A stretch of 64,000 nt of DNA from Methylobacterium sp. FF17 (GTDB taxonomy: Bacteria > Pseudomonadota > Alphaproteobacteria > Rhizobiales > Beijerinckiaceae): assembly GCF_025813715.1 (NCBI RefSeq), contig NZ_CP107532.1, forward strand, positions 5,138,501-5,202,500. Reading direction: 5' to 3'. The translations under genes were made by a program, and so were the position numbers. How positions within the stretch are numbered: the stretch's first letter is position 1; the number at the start of each line of letters is the position of its first letter. This document shows positions 53,729-63,848 of the stretch, piece after piece. The notes below the pieces were generated by a model. The model saw nothing but the letters and a program-made list of their open reading frames with translations. It searched no databases and was not told the origin of the DNA.

Positions 53729-54370
53729 TCAGGCCAGGGGGCCGGGGATCGCGAGTTCGGCCTGCGCGAGCAGCCGCGCCTCATGCTTGCGCACGAACAG
53801 CCACAAGGCCAGGCCGCCGAAGATCACCACCGCGAGCAGCGCGAGGCCGACGGGACCGGCGATATGCTCGATGGAGCGGCCGCAATAGTAGGAGCCGACG
53901 CCCATGATCGAGGCCCAGGCGACGCCTCCGAGCCCGTTGAACACGAGGAAGCGGCGGGCATCGAGCCGGTTCACGCCCGCCAGCACCGCCGCATAGGCGC
54001 GCAGCATCGCGGTGAAACGGCCGAAGAACACGATCTTTCCGCCATGCTCGCGGAAGAGGTACTGGCCGAGCTTGAGCCGGCCGTGATCCAGGGCGATGAG
54101 GTGGCCGTAGCGCAGCAGGAGCGGCATGCCCCAGCGCCGACCGACCCAGTAGCCGAGATTGTCGCCGATGATCGCGGCCGAAGCGGCGGCCAGGATGATC
54201 AGGCCGAGGTTCAGATGCCCCGTGCTGCCGGCATAGACCGCCGAGGAGATCAGGATGGTCTCCCCCGGCAGCGGCACGCCCGCGCTCTCCAGGGTGATGA
54301 TTCCGAAGATCGCGAGGTAGCCGTAGCTGGCGATCAGGTCGGCGATGGGCAGGTTCGAGAGAAACGACAT
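53729..54370 (-). CDS. DedA-family membrane protein
   Basis: 213 residues. About five membrane segments (DLIASYGYLAIFGIITLESA; LGLIILAAASAAIIGDNLGY; FLVFNGLGGVAWASIMGVGS; IAGPVGLALLAVVIFGGLAL) and the DedA signature GVPLPGETILISSA plus FFGRFTAMLRAYAAVLAG. DedA proteins are linked to lipid-carrier (undecaprenyl phosphate) flipping and membrane homeostasis. Confidence 0.92.
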   Translation of the reverse strand: MSFLSNLPIADLIASYGYLAIFGIITLESAGVPLPGETILISSAVYAGSTGHLNLGLIILAAASAAIIGDNLGYWVGRRWGMPLLLRYGHLIALDHGRLKLGQYLFREHGGKIVFFGRFTAMLRAYAAVLAGVNRLDARRFLVFNGLGGVAWASIMGVGSYYCGRSIEHIAGPVGLALLAVVIFGGLALWLFVRKHEARLLAQAELAIPGPLA

Positions 54371-54529
54371 GGGATCTTCCCGCTTAGGTCCGTGGCGCGC
54401 ACTGTGCGCCGGAACATGGCGGGATCGGGGCTCCTGCGCGGCGAAGACCGGGCGGGGGCCCGCCGTGATCCGGCGGGCGGTCGGGTGTTCCCGCCGCGAG
54501 GGCCGATGCCCTGGGGCGGGGTGGCCGGG

Positions 54530-54712
54530 TCAGCCGAAGGAGCCGAACCCCGCGAAACTGTCGCTGTCGAAGGTCGAAGGGGTTTCGGGTTCGGGAGTCG
54601 CCGTGTCGTCGGCGGCCGGTTCCGGTATTCGCGAGCGGGTGGGCGGGTGAATCGCGTCAGAGACGGTGGCAAGCGGCGCGGTCGCGCGATCGTGCTGCAC
54701 GTCTTGGGTCAT
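54530..54712 (-). CDS. Small acidic hypothetical protein
   Basis: 60 residues (MTQDVQHDRATAPLATVSDA; STFDSDSFAGFGSFG). GAGGAG lies about 7 bases before the ATG. Probably disordered. No family recognised. It overlaps the short frame upstream by ATGA. Confidence 0.5.
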   Translation of the reverse strand: MTQDVQHDRATAPLATVSDAIHPPTRSRIPEPAADDTATPEPETPSTFDSDSFAGFGSFG

Positions 54713-54816
54713 CCAGGCTCCTCGGTCAGCATGCCGTGGTTACGGCACAGCTTGGCGTAGACCAGCGGGCTCGATCCGTTAACCCTTCGGTCGCCCGTTG
54801 AGAGTGGGGCTGACAT
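54709..54816 (-). CDS. Possible 35-residue protein coupled to the next frame
   Basis: MSAPLSTGDRRVNGSSPLVY then AKLCRNHGMLTEEPG; the stop shares ATGA with the start of the 60-residue gene. Weak evidence. Confidence 0.3.
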   Translation of the reverse strand: MSAPLSTGDRRVNGSSPLVYAKLCRNHGMLTEEPG

Positions 54817-54991
54817 GCAGTGGCCGAGGGGCCGCGCGGGGGCCTGAGGCGCGCCTGTCATCGGGCCTTCGCGCGTCCGTGCCGGGCGGACGGATTCGCG
54901 CGGTTCAGCGAGCGGCGGCCGTATGGGCAAGCCCCGATGAGTCGAGCCCATCGGGGCCACGTTCCGGCGTTCTGAACTCAGGCGTTCCGGT

Positions 54992-55192
54992 TCAGGCGTT
55001 CTTGCGGGGGCGGTGGTCCGGGTCGACGCCGCCCTCGGGCGTGGTCTCGTTGTCGACGTCGCCCTCGAAGGTGGAATCCGCCGCGATATCCTCCGGGTCG
55101 CGCCCGGTCATGCCCTTCGAGGCACCGATGCCCGGATTGCCCTTGAGGTCGGCGTCGCTCGGGACGTCGGTCTTGAGATGCTTGTTCGACAT
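54992..55192 (-). CDS. Small acidic hypothetical protein
   Basis: 66 residues (MSNKHLKTDVPSDADLKGNP; GMTGRDPEDIAADSTFEGDV), mostly disordered and rich in Asp and Gly; ACAGGAG before the ATG. Upstream at about 55236-55260 there is GGAAC, 15-16 bases, CGGTT, near the EcfG promoter consensus, so it may be a stress-response gene (inference). Confidence 0.7.
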   Translation of the reverse strand: MSNKHLKTDVPSDADLKGNPGIGASKGMTGRDPEDIAADSTFEGDVDNETTPEGGVDPDHRPRKNA

Positions 55193-55282
55193 GGTCGCTC
55201 CTGTCGGCGTGCCGGTGGATCTGCACCGGCAACCGCCCGGCGGACCCCGCGTTCCGGGCGACAGGATGCGCGGCGTGGTCGC

Positions 55283-55307
55283 GGCCGGGGGAAGCCCTCC
55301 CCCGGCC
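55283..55307 (-). terminator. Strong hairpin after livJ
   Basis: GGCCGGGGGA / TCCCCCGGCC with a five-base loop, 15 bases after the livJ stop; no T-run. Confidence 0.5.
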
Positions 55308-55321
55308 CGACGGCGCGCGGC

Positions 55322-56437
55322 TCAGGGCTGCTCGTTGCCGGCGTAGTTGATGGCGCCGTCGGCGCCCTTCTTCCACATGTACATCACGTAGTCCGGCCGG
55401 GTGATGTCGCCCTTCTTGTCGTAGGAAATGTCGCCGATCACCGTGTTGAAGGGCTTGCCCTGGTGCAGGTAGGCGGCGACCTTCTGGCCGTCGGTGGACT
55501 TGGTGGCCTTCATCGCCTCGGCGAGGATCTGCATCGCCGCGTAGGAATAGAGCGTGTAGCCCTCGGGGTCGAAGTTCATCGCCTTGAAGGCGTCGACGGT
55601 GGCCTTCGATTTCGGGTTCTTGCGGGCGTCCGGCGAGAAGGTCATCAGGGTGCCGTCGGAGCCGGGGCCGGCGACCTGCGCGAATTCCCGGTCGGCGATG
55701 CCGTCGCCGCCCATGAGCGGAGCCTTCAGGCCCTGGTCGCGCATCTGGCGGATGAGCAGGCCGGCTTCCGTGTAGAGGCCGCCGAAGTAGATCACGTCCA
55801 CGTTGGCCTGCTTCAGCTTGGAGACGAGGGCGGAGAAGTCCTTCTCGCCGGGGTTGATGCCCTCGTAGAGCACGTTCGCGCCGCCCTTGGCCTTGAGGGC
55901 CTTCAGGGTCTCGTCGGCCAGTCCCTTGCCGTAGGGCGTCTTGTCGTGGACGAAGGCGATCTTCTTGCCCTTGAACTTGTCGGCGAGGTAGGTGCCCGCC
56001 ACCGCGCCCTGCTGGTCGTCGCGTCCGCAGGTGCGGAACGTGTTCCAGTTGCCGCGCTCGGTGTACTTGATCGCCGTGGAGGCGGGGCTGATCTCGATGA
56101 TGCCGGCCTCCTGGAGCACGTCCGAGACCGGGATCGAGACGCCGGAATTGAAGGCGCCGATGACGGCCTTCACCCCGTCCGAGGCGAACTTGTTGGCCAC
56201 CGACACGCCCTGCTTGGGGTCGGAGGCGTCGTCGCCGACCGTCATGACGACGGTCTCGCCGTTGATGCCGCCGGCCTTGTTGAGGTCGGCGATGGCCTGC
56301 TGCGCGCCGGTCCGGATCTGCGCGCCGAAGGCCGCGTTCGGGCCGGTGACGGGCACGACCACGCCGATCTTGATCTCCGCCTGCGCGGCCGTGACCATCA
56401 GGCCGAGCGCGACGCCGGCCGACAACACTGACTTCAT
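55322..56437 (-). CDS. livJ: Branched-chain amino acid ABC transporter, substrate-binding protein
   Basis: 371 residues from the ATG at 56435-56437. A signal peptide (KSVLSAGVALGLMVTAAQA) and a type I periplasmic-binding fold (IKIGVVVPVTGPNAAFGAQI; VIGAFNSGVSIPVSDVLQEA; IIEISPASTAIKYTE; YFGGLYTEAGLLIRQMRDQG). The S-P-A-S-T segment is typical of Leu/Ile/Val-binding proteins. Last gene of the liv unit. Confidence 0.93.
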   Translation of the reverse strand: MKSVLSAGVALGLMVTAAQAEIKIGVVVPVTGPNAAFGAQIRTGAQQAIADLNKAGGINGETVVMTVGDDASDPKQGVSVANKFASDGVKAVIGAFNSGVSIPVSDVLQEAGIIEISPASTAIKYTERGNWNTFRTCGRDDQQGAVAGTYLADKFKGKKIAFVHDKTPYGKGLADETLKALKAKGGANVLYEGINPGEKDFSALVSKLKQANVDVIYFGGLYTEAGLLIRQMRDQGLKAPLMGGDGIADREFAQVAGPGSDGTLMTFSPDARKNPKSKATVDAFKAMNFDPEGYTLYSYAAMQILAEAMKATKSTDGQKVAAYLHQGKPFNTVIGDISYDKKGDITRPDYVMYMWKKGADGAINYAGNEQP

Positions 56438-56532
56438 GCCCGTTTCCCCTCTCGAAGCGCCGCGCCGATGGTCGGCGACGCGGTCGCGTGACACTTTCAG
56501 GGCCCCTCGCGGGGCGTGGTCCGCGCCGCGCC

Positions 56533-56898
56533 TCAGGGCGTCGGCGCGCTCGTCCGGTCCCGCCAGCTCAGCGGGCCCGTGCGTTCGTAAAGCCAGCCGT
56601 ATTGCCGGGTCATCTGTCCGGTGCGGGTGTAGCGGTAGGCCACCGCGCCGATGGCGAGGACCGTCGCGGCGTCGACGGCGTAGCCGGGGCCCGACAGCAG
56701 CGTGCCCTCGAACAGCGCGTAGTGCAGGAAGCGCGTCACGGCCGCGATGAGGAGGAGCGCCGCGGCGCAGTGCCAGAACGGGCGCCAGCCGCGCGCGAGC
56801 CCGCTGCCGGTCATCCAGGCCGCACCGCCTCCCATCGCCACGGTGACGAGGAGGAAGATCCCGAGGGTGCGTGGATCGAGGCTGAAACCGTCGGCCAT
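56533..56898 (-). CDS. DUF6867 membrane protein of the liv operon
   Basis: 121 residues from the ATG at 56896-56898, starting 2 bases after livF. Three membrane helices (TLGIFLLVTVAMGGGAAWMT; WHCAAALLLIAAVTRFLHYA; GYAVDAATVLAIGAVAYRYT) and a C-terminal RQYGWLYERTGPLSWRDR. DUF6867 genes sit next to liv genes in Hyphomicrobiales; the role is unknown. Confidence 0.8.
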   Translation of the reverse strand: MADGFSLDPRTLGIFLLVTVAMGGGAAWMTGSGLARGWRPFWHCAAALLLIAAVTRFLHYALFEGTLLSGPGYAVDAATVLAIGAVAYRYTRTGQMTRQYGWLYERTGPLSWRDRTSAPTP

Positions 56899-56900
56899 GC

Positions 56901-57698
56901 TCAGTGCGATCCCCCCTCGAGGTAGGCGGCCTTGACCTGCGGATCGTCGAGGAGCGCCTGGCCCGTCCCGCTCATGGTGACCGCCCCCGTGACCATGACG
57001 TAGCCGCGATGCGCGAGCTTGAGCGCATGATAGGCGTTCTGCTCCACGATGAACACGGTCAGGCCCTCGCTGCGGTTGAGGTCGCGCACGGCGGAGAAGA
57101 TCTGCTTGACCACCAGGGGCGCCAGCCCGAGCGAGGGCTCGTCGAGCATGAGCAGGCGCGGCCGGCTCATCAGGGCGCGGGCGATGGCGAGCATCTGCTG
57201 CTCGCCCCCCGACATGGTGCCCCCGCGCTGGTCGATGCGCTCGCGCAGGCGCGGGAACAGCGTGCACATCCGCTCGAGATCCTCGGCGAAGTGGCGCCCG
57301 CCATTCACCGCCGCGCCCATCTGCAGGTTCTCCCGCACCGTCATGCGGGAGAAGATGCGCCGGCCTTCCGGCGATTGCGCGAGGTTGAGCCGGGCGATCT
57401 CGTGGGTGGGCAGCCGGGTGATGTCCTGGCCCGCGAAGGTGATGGTGCCCTCGCGCGCCTGGGGCTGGCCGAAGATCGTCATCATCAGGGTGGACTTGCC
57501 TGCCCCGTTGGCGCCGATCAGCGCGACGATCTCGCCCTCGTGCACGTCGACGTCGACGTTCTTGAGGGCACGGATGCTGCCGTAATAGGCGGAGACGCCG
57601 CGTACGCTCAGCAGCGGCGCCTTCGCGCCCTGTCCGTCGGTCTGCCCCATCCGGGCGCGGGTCTCGTCCACCAGGACGTTGATGCCGGCGACGCTCAT
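56901..57698 (-). CDS. livF: Branched-chain amino acid ABC transporter ATPase LivF
   Basis: 265 residues from the ATG at 57696-57698, which overlaps the livG stop (ATGA). Walker A GANGAGKSTL, signature LSGG-like MSGGEQQMLAIARAL, Walker B LLMLDEPSLGLAP, and H-loop region VFIVEQNAY. The N-terminal ~25 residues before LLSVRGVSAYYGS are an extension. Confidence 0.95.
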   Translation of the reverse strand: MSVAGINVLVDETRARMGQTDGQGAKAPLLSVRGVSAYYGSIRALKNVDVDVHEGEIVALIGANGAGKSTLMMTIFGQPQAREGTITFAGQDITRLPTHEIARLNLAQSPEGRRIFSRMTVRENLQMGAAVNGGRHFAEDLERMCTLFPRLRERIDQRGGTMSGGEQQMLAIARALMSRPRLLMLDEPSLGLAPLVVKQIFSAVRDLNRSEGLTVFIVEQNAYHALKLAHRGYVMVTGAVTMSGTGQALLDDPQVKAAYLEGGSH

Positions 57699-58611
57699 GC
57701 GGACGCTCCCGTCAGCCCGACCTCCGCCTCGACGGCGGCGACCTCCTCGTCGTCCACCCCGAGATAGGCCGCGATCACGCGGGTGTCGTTGCGGATCTCG
57801 TCGGGTGTGCCGTCGGCGATCTTCATGCCGTAGTCGAGCACCACGATCCGGTCGGAGATCTGCATGACCACCGACATGTCGTGCTCGATCAGCAGCACCG
57901 AGGTGCCGTGCTCGTCGCGGATCATCCGCAGCAGGGTGTTGAGGTCGGCCGATTCGCGCGGGTTGAGGCCGGCGGCTGGCTCGTCGAGGCAGAGCAGGAC
58001 CGGGTCGGTGCACATGGCCCGCGCGATCTCGAGCCGGCGCTGGTCGCCGTAGGGCAGATCGCCCGCCGGCTCGTCGGCCCGGTGGGTGAGGCCGATCCGC
58101 TCGATCCAGCCGGCGGCCTTCTCGATCGCCTGGGCCTGCGCCCGGCGATAGCCCGGCAGGCCGAGGATGCCCGCGAGGCTGAAGCCCGAAGCCCGCATCA
58201 GCGGCTTGTGCATGGCCACCAGCAGGTTCTCCAGCACCGTCATCTGCGGAAACAGGCGGATGTTCTGGAAGGTGCGGGCGACCCCGGCGAGGCGGTTGAC
58301 GTCGTGGCCGGGCAGTCGCTCCAGCAGGTAGGTCTCGCCGCCCTGCTGACGAAGGCGGATCATGCCCTCGGTCGGTTTGTAGAAGCCGGTGATGCAGTTG
58401 AACACCGTGGTCTTGCCGGCGCCGTTGGGGCCGATCAGCGCCGTGATGTCTCCGCGCCCCACCTTGAAGGAGAGGTCGCCGACGGCGGTGAGGCCGCCGA
58501 AGCGCATGGTGAGGTGATCGACCACGAGGATCGGGTCGGCGGGGCCGCCGGGGATGGCGGCCGGCGGCGCGTCCTGGACGGTGGCCAGGCGGGTGGTGCC
58601 GGTGGCGAGCG

Positions 58612-58615
<4 letters not shown>
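57695..58615 (-). CDS. livG: Branched-chain amino acid ABC transporter ATPase LivG
   Basis: 306 residues. Walker [18 protein letters not shown], the BCAA-type insertion with [20 protein letters not shown], signature [15 protein letters not shown], Walker [15 protein letters not shown]-loop [14 protein letters not shown]-terminal tail ([17 protein letters not shown]) is longer than usual. ATGA overlaps at both ends with livF and livM. Confidence 0.95.
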
Positions 58616-59997
<1,382 letters not shown>

Positions 59998-60000
59998 GGG

Positions 60001-60918
60001 TCAGACCTTCTCGACTTCGGGGCGTCCGAGGATGCCGGAGGGTTTGAAGATGAGCACCACGATGAGGATGAGGAACGCGGCCACGTCCTTGTACTCGATG
60101 GAGAAGTAGGCCGACCAGAAGGTCTCGATCAATCCGATGATGAGACCGCCGAGCACCGCCCCGGGCAGGGAGCCGATGCCCCCGAGAACCGCCGCCGTGA
60201 AGGCCTTCACCCCGGGCACGAAGCCGTCCGAGAACGAGACCACGCCGTAATAGAGGAGGTAGAGCGTGCCGGCCACCGCCGCGAGCGCCGCACCGAGCAC
60301 GAAGGTCAGGGAGATCGTGCGGTCGACGTTGATGCCGAGCAGCGCGGCCATGCGCCGGTCCTGCTCGCAGGCGCGCTGGGCCCGGCCGAAGGAGGTGCGC
60401 TGCACGAGGTACCAGAAGCCGGCGAGCAGGAGCGCCGTCGTCGTCATGATGATCGCCTGCTTGTACGACAGGGTCACGGTGTATTGCTCGTTCTCGTAGA
60501 GGACGAACACGTCGCGGACCAGTGGCGGCACCGGCTTGTTGCGGGCGCCCTGCACCACCTGGACGAAGTTCGACAGGAAGATCGACACGCCGATGGCCGA
60601 GATCAGCGGCGCGAGCCGGAACGAGCCGCGCAAGGGCCGGTAGGCCGCCCGCTCGATCGCCCAGCCCCACAGGGCGGTCAGGATCATCGCGAGCACCAGC
60701 ACGATCAGGAACACCAGGGCGACCGAGGTGAGCCCGAGCCAGGTGGTGAGGATGAGGAAGAAGATCAGCGCGATGAAGGACGAAAGCATGAAGACGTCGC
60801 CATGGGCGAAGTTCACCATGCCGATGATGCCGAAGACCATGGTGTAGCCGAGCGCGATCAGCCCGTAGATCGACCCGAGCGTCAGGCCGTTGATGAACTG
60901 CTGGGCGAAAAATTCCAT
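60001..60918 (-). CDS. livH: Branched-chain amino acid ABC transporter permease LivH
   Basis: 305 residues. Eight or nine membrane segments; FINGLTLGSIYGLIALGYTM at the start, GRAQRACEQDRRMAALLGIN (EAA-like loop), and GGIGSLPGAVLGGLIIGLIE. First gene of the operon livH-M-G-F-DUF6867-livJ as read leftwards. Confidence 0.95.
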   Translation of the reverse strand: MEFFAQQFINGLTLGSIYGLIALGYTMVFGIIGMVNFAHGDVFMLSSFIALIFFLILTTWLGLTSVALVFLIVLVLAMILTALWGWAIERAAYRPLRGSFRLAPLISAIGVSIFLSNFVQVVQGARNKPVPPLVRDVFVLYENEQYTVTLSYKQAIIMTTTALLLAGFWYLVQRTSFGRAQRACEQDRRMAALLGINVDRTISLTFVLGAALAAVAGTLYLLYYGVVSFSDGFVPGVKAFTAAVLGGIGSLPGAVLGGLIIGLIETFWSAYFSIEYKDVAAFLILIVVLIFKPSGILGRPEVEKV

Positions 60919-61599
60919 GAAGCGGCCTTCGTGTCCACGCCGGCGCCCGTCGCGAAGGACGTGCCAGCTTGGAATGTTCCGAACTCGCGCCTCCGGTCAA
61001 TCCTCGCCGTTGCGCCGGTCGGGGGATTGCGGGCCGATCGCCGGGATGCCGCTTCCCGGTCCGGGCAGCCGGCCCGCGACCTCGCGTCCCGTCTCGTTCC
61101 GAGGGCAACCGGTCGCTCCGGGCTTCGCTCGCGACCCTGTTCTCGCCGGCCCGTGATCGAGCCCGGCCCATCGTGGTCCGGTTTTCGGGTGACAGACGAT
61201 GCGCTCACTTCGAGGCGCGGCCATCGTACGCCTTCGACGGATCACCCCGGCATCGCGATGCCGGACGGGCCCTTCGGGACGACCCGCCATACGCCGTGAC
61301 AAGCGCCCGGACCGCGTCGATCCGCCGGGGCGCTGTCGGACCAGGAACGCGCCGGTCCGGGCTGCATGGCAACTCGGTAGTTTGACCACCTGACAGGCCA
61401 ACAAGGGTGACTTCTAACGCTGGCACACTCCGAGGCCTGTGTTTACGCAGTCTCCGGATTGACGGTGAGCAGGACAGCACTTACCGAGATATATCAATAA
61501 AAACCCTGACTTCGAGCCTATTATCCAATGATTTTTGGTGGGCGAGCTTGGGTTTTATGGTCGCCAGAATCCGGGGCACGCGAGAGAATAGAGGCTCAG
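60919..61599. other. Intergenic gap upstream of livH and the methyltransferase
   Basis: About 680 bases between divergent genes. The last ~120 bases (61470-61590) are clearly lower in G/C than the surroundings. No gene, RNA or clear promoter could be assigned. Confidence 0.4.
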
Positions 61600-62292
61600 A
61601 TGAGTCGGAGTATTGGAAGCGAACGGAGGCTTCGTGAGCCTGTGCAGCGCATCGTATGGGATGCGGTCTGGCGCGCCCTCGGGCGTCCCTTCGATCGGCG
61701 GCTCGGCGTGCGAACCGAAGGGCGTCGCCAACCCGAGGACATGCAGACCGTCGGTTCGAATGCAGCCAGCGCCTACGAGTATGCGCCGAGTCCGGCACGC
61801 ACGTTCTGGCTCAGCGTCGGCTCCCTGAATATCGATATGAAGCAGTTCACCTTCATCGATTATGGGTCCGGGATGGGCCGTGCCTTATTGCTGGCCGGCA
61901 AGCTTCCCTTCAAGCAGGTCAGGGGCGTCGAATTCGCCCGTGAACTGAATCTCGTCGCTCAAGACAACATCAATGCCGTGTTCGGCTCGGAAAGCGCTCG
62001 GAACCGCTTCAGCCTCGATACGATCGATGCGGTCGAGTTCGAAATCCCGCATTGCCCCTGTGTTCTGTACCTGTTCAATCCCTTCGAAGCACGCATCGTC
62101 GGGCAACTCGCCGATAAGATCCTTCGCTCTTACAGAGACGCGCCGCGAGAGATCTACGTGGTTTATGTAAATCCGAAATTTCAGGATGTCTTTGGGAGGG
62201 AAGCGTTCACGCCGATCGAAGGACCGTGGTACGCGAAGTACTTCGATCGGCGCGTGCCCTCCGGATTCTCGATTTATCGACTTCACGGATAG
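61600..62292 (+). CDS. Class I SAM-dependent methyltransferase-like protein
   Basis: 230 residues from the ATG at 61600. The SAM-binding motif FIDYGSGMGRALLLAG at residues ~85-100 is followed by the acidic residue of strand 2 in GVEFARELNLVAQD (Glu111), and FNPFEARIVGQLADKIL fits the later strands. The target is unknown. Codon use and G/C (more A/T third positions) differ from the neighbours, suggesting horizontal arrival. Confidence 0.75.
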   Translation: MSRSIGSERRLREPVQRIVWDAVWRALGRPFDRRLGVRTEGRRQPEDMQTVGSNAASAYEYAPSPARTFWLSVGSLNIDMKQFTFIDYGSGMGRALLLAGKLPFKQVRGVEFARELNLVAQDNINAVFGSESARNRFSLDTIDAVEFEIPHCPCVLYLFNPFEARIVGQLADKILRSYRDAPREIYVVYVNPKFQDVFGREAFTPIEGPWYAKYFDRRVPSGFSIYRLHG

Positions 62293-62397
62293 GTTTTGCG
62301 CGGGGTTCGGCGCCGACCCGCGATTCCCCCAAGGCGCGAGCCTGCCTGGAACCGCCGATCCGCTGCCGTCCTGTCGGAGACGACGCGCGATGCGCGA

Positions 62398-62424
62398 ACG
62401 GCCCGGCGCGTCGCACCGGGCCGT
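62398..62424. terminator. Hairpin between convergent genes
   Basis: ACGGCCCGG-(nine bases)-CCGGGCCGT; a second small hairpin CGGTGCC-gcg-GGCACCG lies at 62444-62460, just before the EF-hand gene stop. Neither has a T-run. Confidence 0.55.
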
Positions 62425-62468
62425 CGTGAGCGTGTCACCGATCCGGTGCCGCGGGCACCGTGAAGAAG

Positions 62469-62882
62469 CTACTTCAGCAGCTTGACCAGCGCCTTGCCGG
62501 CGGGGGTCTTCAGCTCCTTGGCGTCGAGGGTGCCGTCGTTGTCCGGGTCGGCGGCCTTGAAGCGGGCCTCCACGAGGGCGAGGTACTCGGCCTTGTCGAG
62601 TGTGCCGTCCGAATCCGGGTCGGCCAGCTTCAGCTCCTTCTTGCTGACCCGGCCCTTGAGCTCCTTGGTGTCGAGGGTGCCGTCCGTGTCCGTCTCCAGC
62701 CGGTCGAACAGGGCGCCGGCCACCGTCTGGACCTCCTTGAGGTCGATGGTGCTGTCGTTGTCGGTGTCGATCGTCGAGATCATCTTCTCGGCGCCCGGAC
62801 CCTTGGCCGAGGCCGGGAGCGCCAGCGGCAGCGCGAGGGCGGCGGCGCCGAGAAGGGCGGCGAAGCGGGACAGGTTGGACAT
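62469..62882 (-). CDS. Lanmodulin-like secreted EF-hand protein
   Basis: 137 residues. A signal peptide (FAALLGAAALALPLALPASA) and four EF-hand loops: DTDNDSTIDLKE (39-50), ETDTDGTLDTKE (63-74), DPDSDGTLDKAE (88-99), DPDNDGTLDAKE (112-123), separated by only 12-13 residues. That tight spacing, the D-P-D pattern, Asp at loop position 9, and ELKGRVSKKELKLADPD and EYLALVEARFKAADPDND match lanmodulin, the periplasmic lanthanide-binding protein of Methylobacterium. Loops 1 and 2 lack the Pro at position 2, loop 2 starts with Glu, and loop 1 has Ser in place of Gly6, so it is a divergent member or paralogue whose metal may differ. Confidence 0.85.
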   Translation of the reverse strand: MSNLSRFAALLGAAALALPLALPASAKGPGAEKMISTIDTDNDSTIDLKEVQTVAGALFDRLETDTDGTLDTKELKGRVSKKELKLADPDSDGTLDKAEYLALVEARFKAADPDNDGTLDAKELKTPAGKALVKLLK

Positions 62883-63012
62883 GCGGAGGACTCCGATTCG
62901 GCAAAGAGACTTGCCGCGTTATCACGCTTGCACGGCACGGTGGTAGAGGCCCGTTGCAATGCAGTATCGCGCGACCGGCCCGTCGCCGGGCGCGTGCCCC
63001 GTCCCGGCTGGG

Positions 63013-63060
63013 CCGGGACACGCTCGTGTCGATCAGCCGGGACACGCTCGTGTCGATCAG
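63013..63060. repeat. Two tandem 24-base repeats over a stop codon
   Basis: Exact copies at 63013-63036 and 63037-63060, each with the inner palindrome GACACG-ct-CGTGTC. The second copy contains the stop codon of the OB-fold gene (63057-63059). Confidence 0.92.
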
Positions 63061-63686
63061 AAGACCTTCTTCTCCCGGATCTCGCCGCCGAAGCCCACAT
63101 GGAGCTGGCGTTCACGGCCATCGGCCCCCCGCGCCGCGACCTCGAGGTGGCGCGGACCCCGGCCCGTGACGCGGATGTCGGTGTAGCCGGCGGCCTCGAC
63201 CCGGGCGGTCAGGGCGGCCTGGTCGGGCTTGGGCCCGAGGCCGATCGTGTCCTTGGCCCAGTCGAGGGTTCCGGCCGGCGGGCCGCCGGCGGGGCCGAGC
63301 CGGACCTGGGTTCCGTCCGCGCGGGTGATCAGGCTGGCGTGGAGGAAGCCCTTCTCGAACCGGCCCTGGACGGTGACCGCCTCGCCCGGCCTGACGAGGG
63401 TTGCGCCCTCCCCCTGGCGCCCGGTCTCCACCAGCGCCCGGCCGGTACTGTCCTGGATCACGAACTTGTTGCCGTAGATCTCGGTCACCTCCCCCCGGGC
63501 CGCGATGGCGCCGGACGCCGTGAGGGCGGAGATCGCGGTGGGTTCCACCGGAGTGACCGTGGTGCCGGTCTGGGCCAGGGACAGCCCGACGGCGCCGAAG
63601 GCGAGGGGCGCCGCGATGGCTCCCGCGACGAGGGCCCGGCGTCGGCGGCGCGGCGTGGCGGCGGGGGTCGGAAAGGTGTCCGTCAT
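63057..63686 (-). CDS. Secreted OB-fold (YgiW-like) protein
   Basis: 209 residues from the ATG at 63684-63686. An N-terminal basic stretch and signal/anchor helix (RRRRRALVAGAIAAPLAFGA) are followed by an OB-like domain (IAARGEVTEIYGNKFVIQDS; GEAVTVQGRFEKGFLHASLI) and a C-terminal PepSY-like part (ARVEAAGYTDIRVTGRGPRH). It lies divergently beside a response regulator, as ygiW does beside qseBC in E. coli, so it may be a periplasmic partner of that two-component system. Confidence 0.7.
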   Translation of the reverse strand: MTDTFPTPAATPRRRRRALVAGAIAAPLAFGAVGLSLAQTGTTVTPVEPTAISALTASGAIAARGEVTEIYGNKFVIQDSTGRALVETGRQGEGATLVRPGEAVTVQGRFEKGFLHASLITRADGTQVRLGPAGGPPAGTLDWAKDTIGLGPKPDQAALTARVEAAGYTDIRVTGRGPRHLEVAARGADGRERQLHVGFGGEIREKKVF

Positions 63687-63848
63687 GGTTGGCCTGCGTT
63701 GCGAGGACGTCCCGGTTCGGCGATTGCCCGTCCGGTTCGACGCCGTTCTAGGCCGGGTCCGCCAACCCGATCTGAACCGCACGGTTCAGCCCCCGTTAAA
63801 CGACGCGGCGTAGGCCGCGCTCACCGCCCCACCCACGGACCGTGCCCG
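63687..63848. promoter_or_regulatory. Divergent promoter region
   Basis: 162 bases between two divergent starts, so it must hold two promoters; ACCCCCGTT-like runs are seen, but no clear boxes were identified. Confidence 0.4.
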
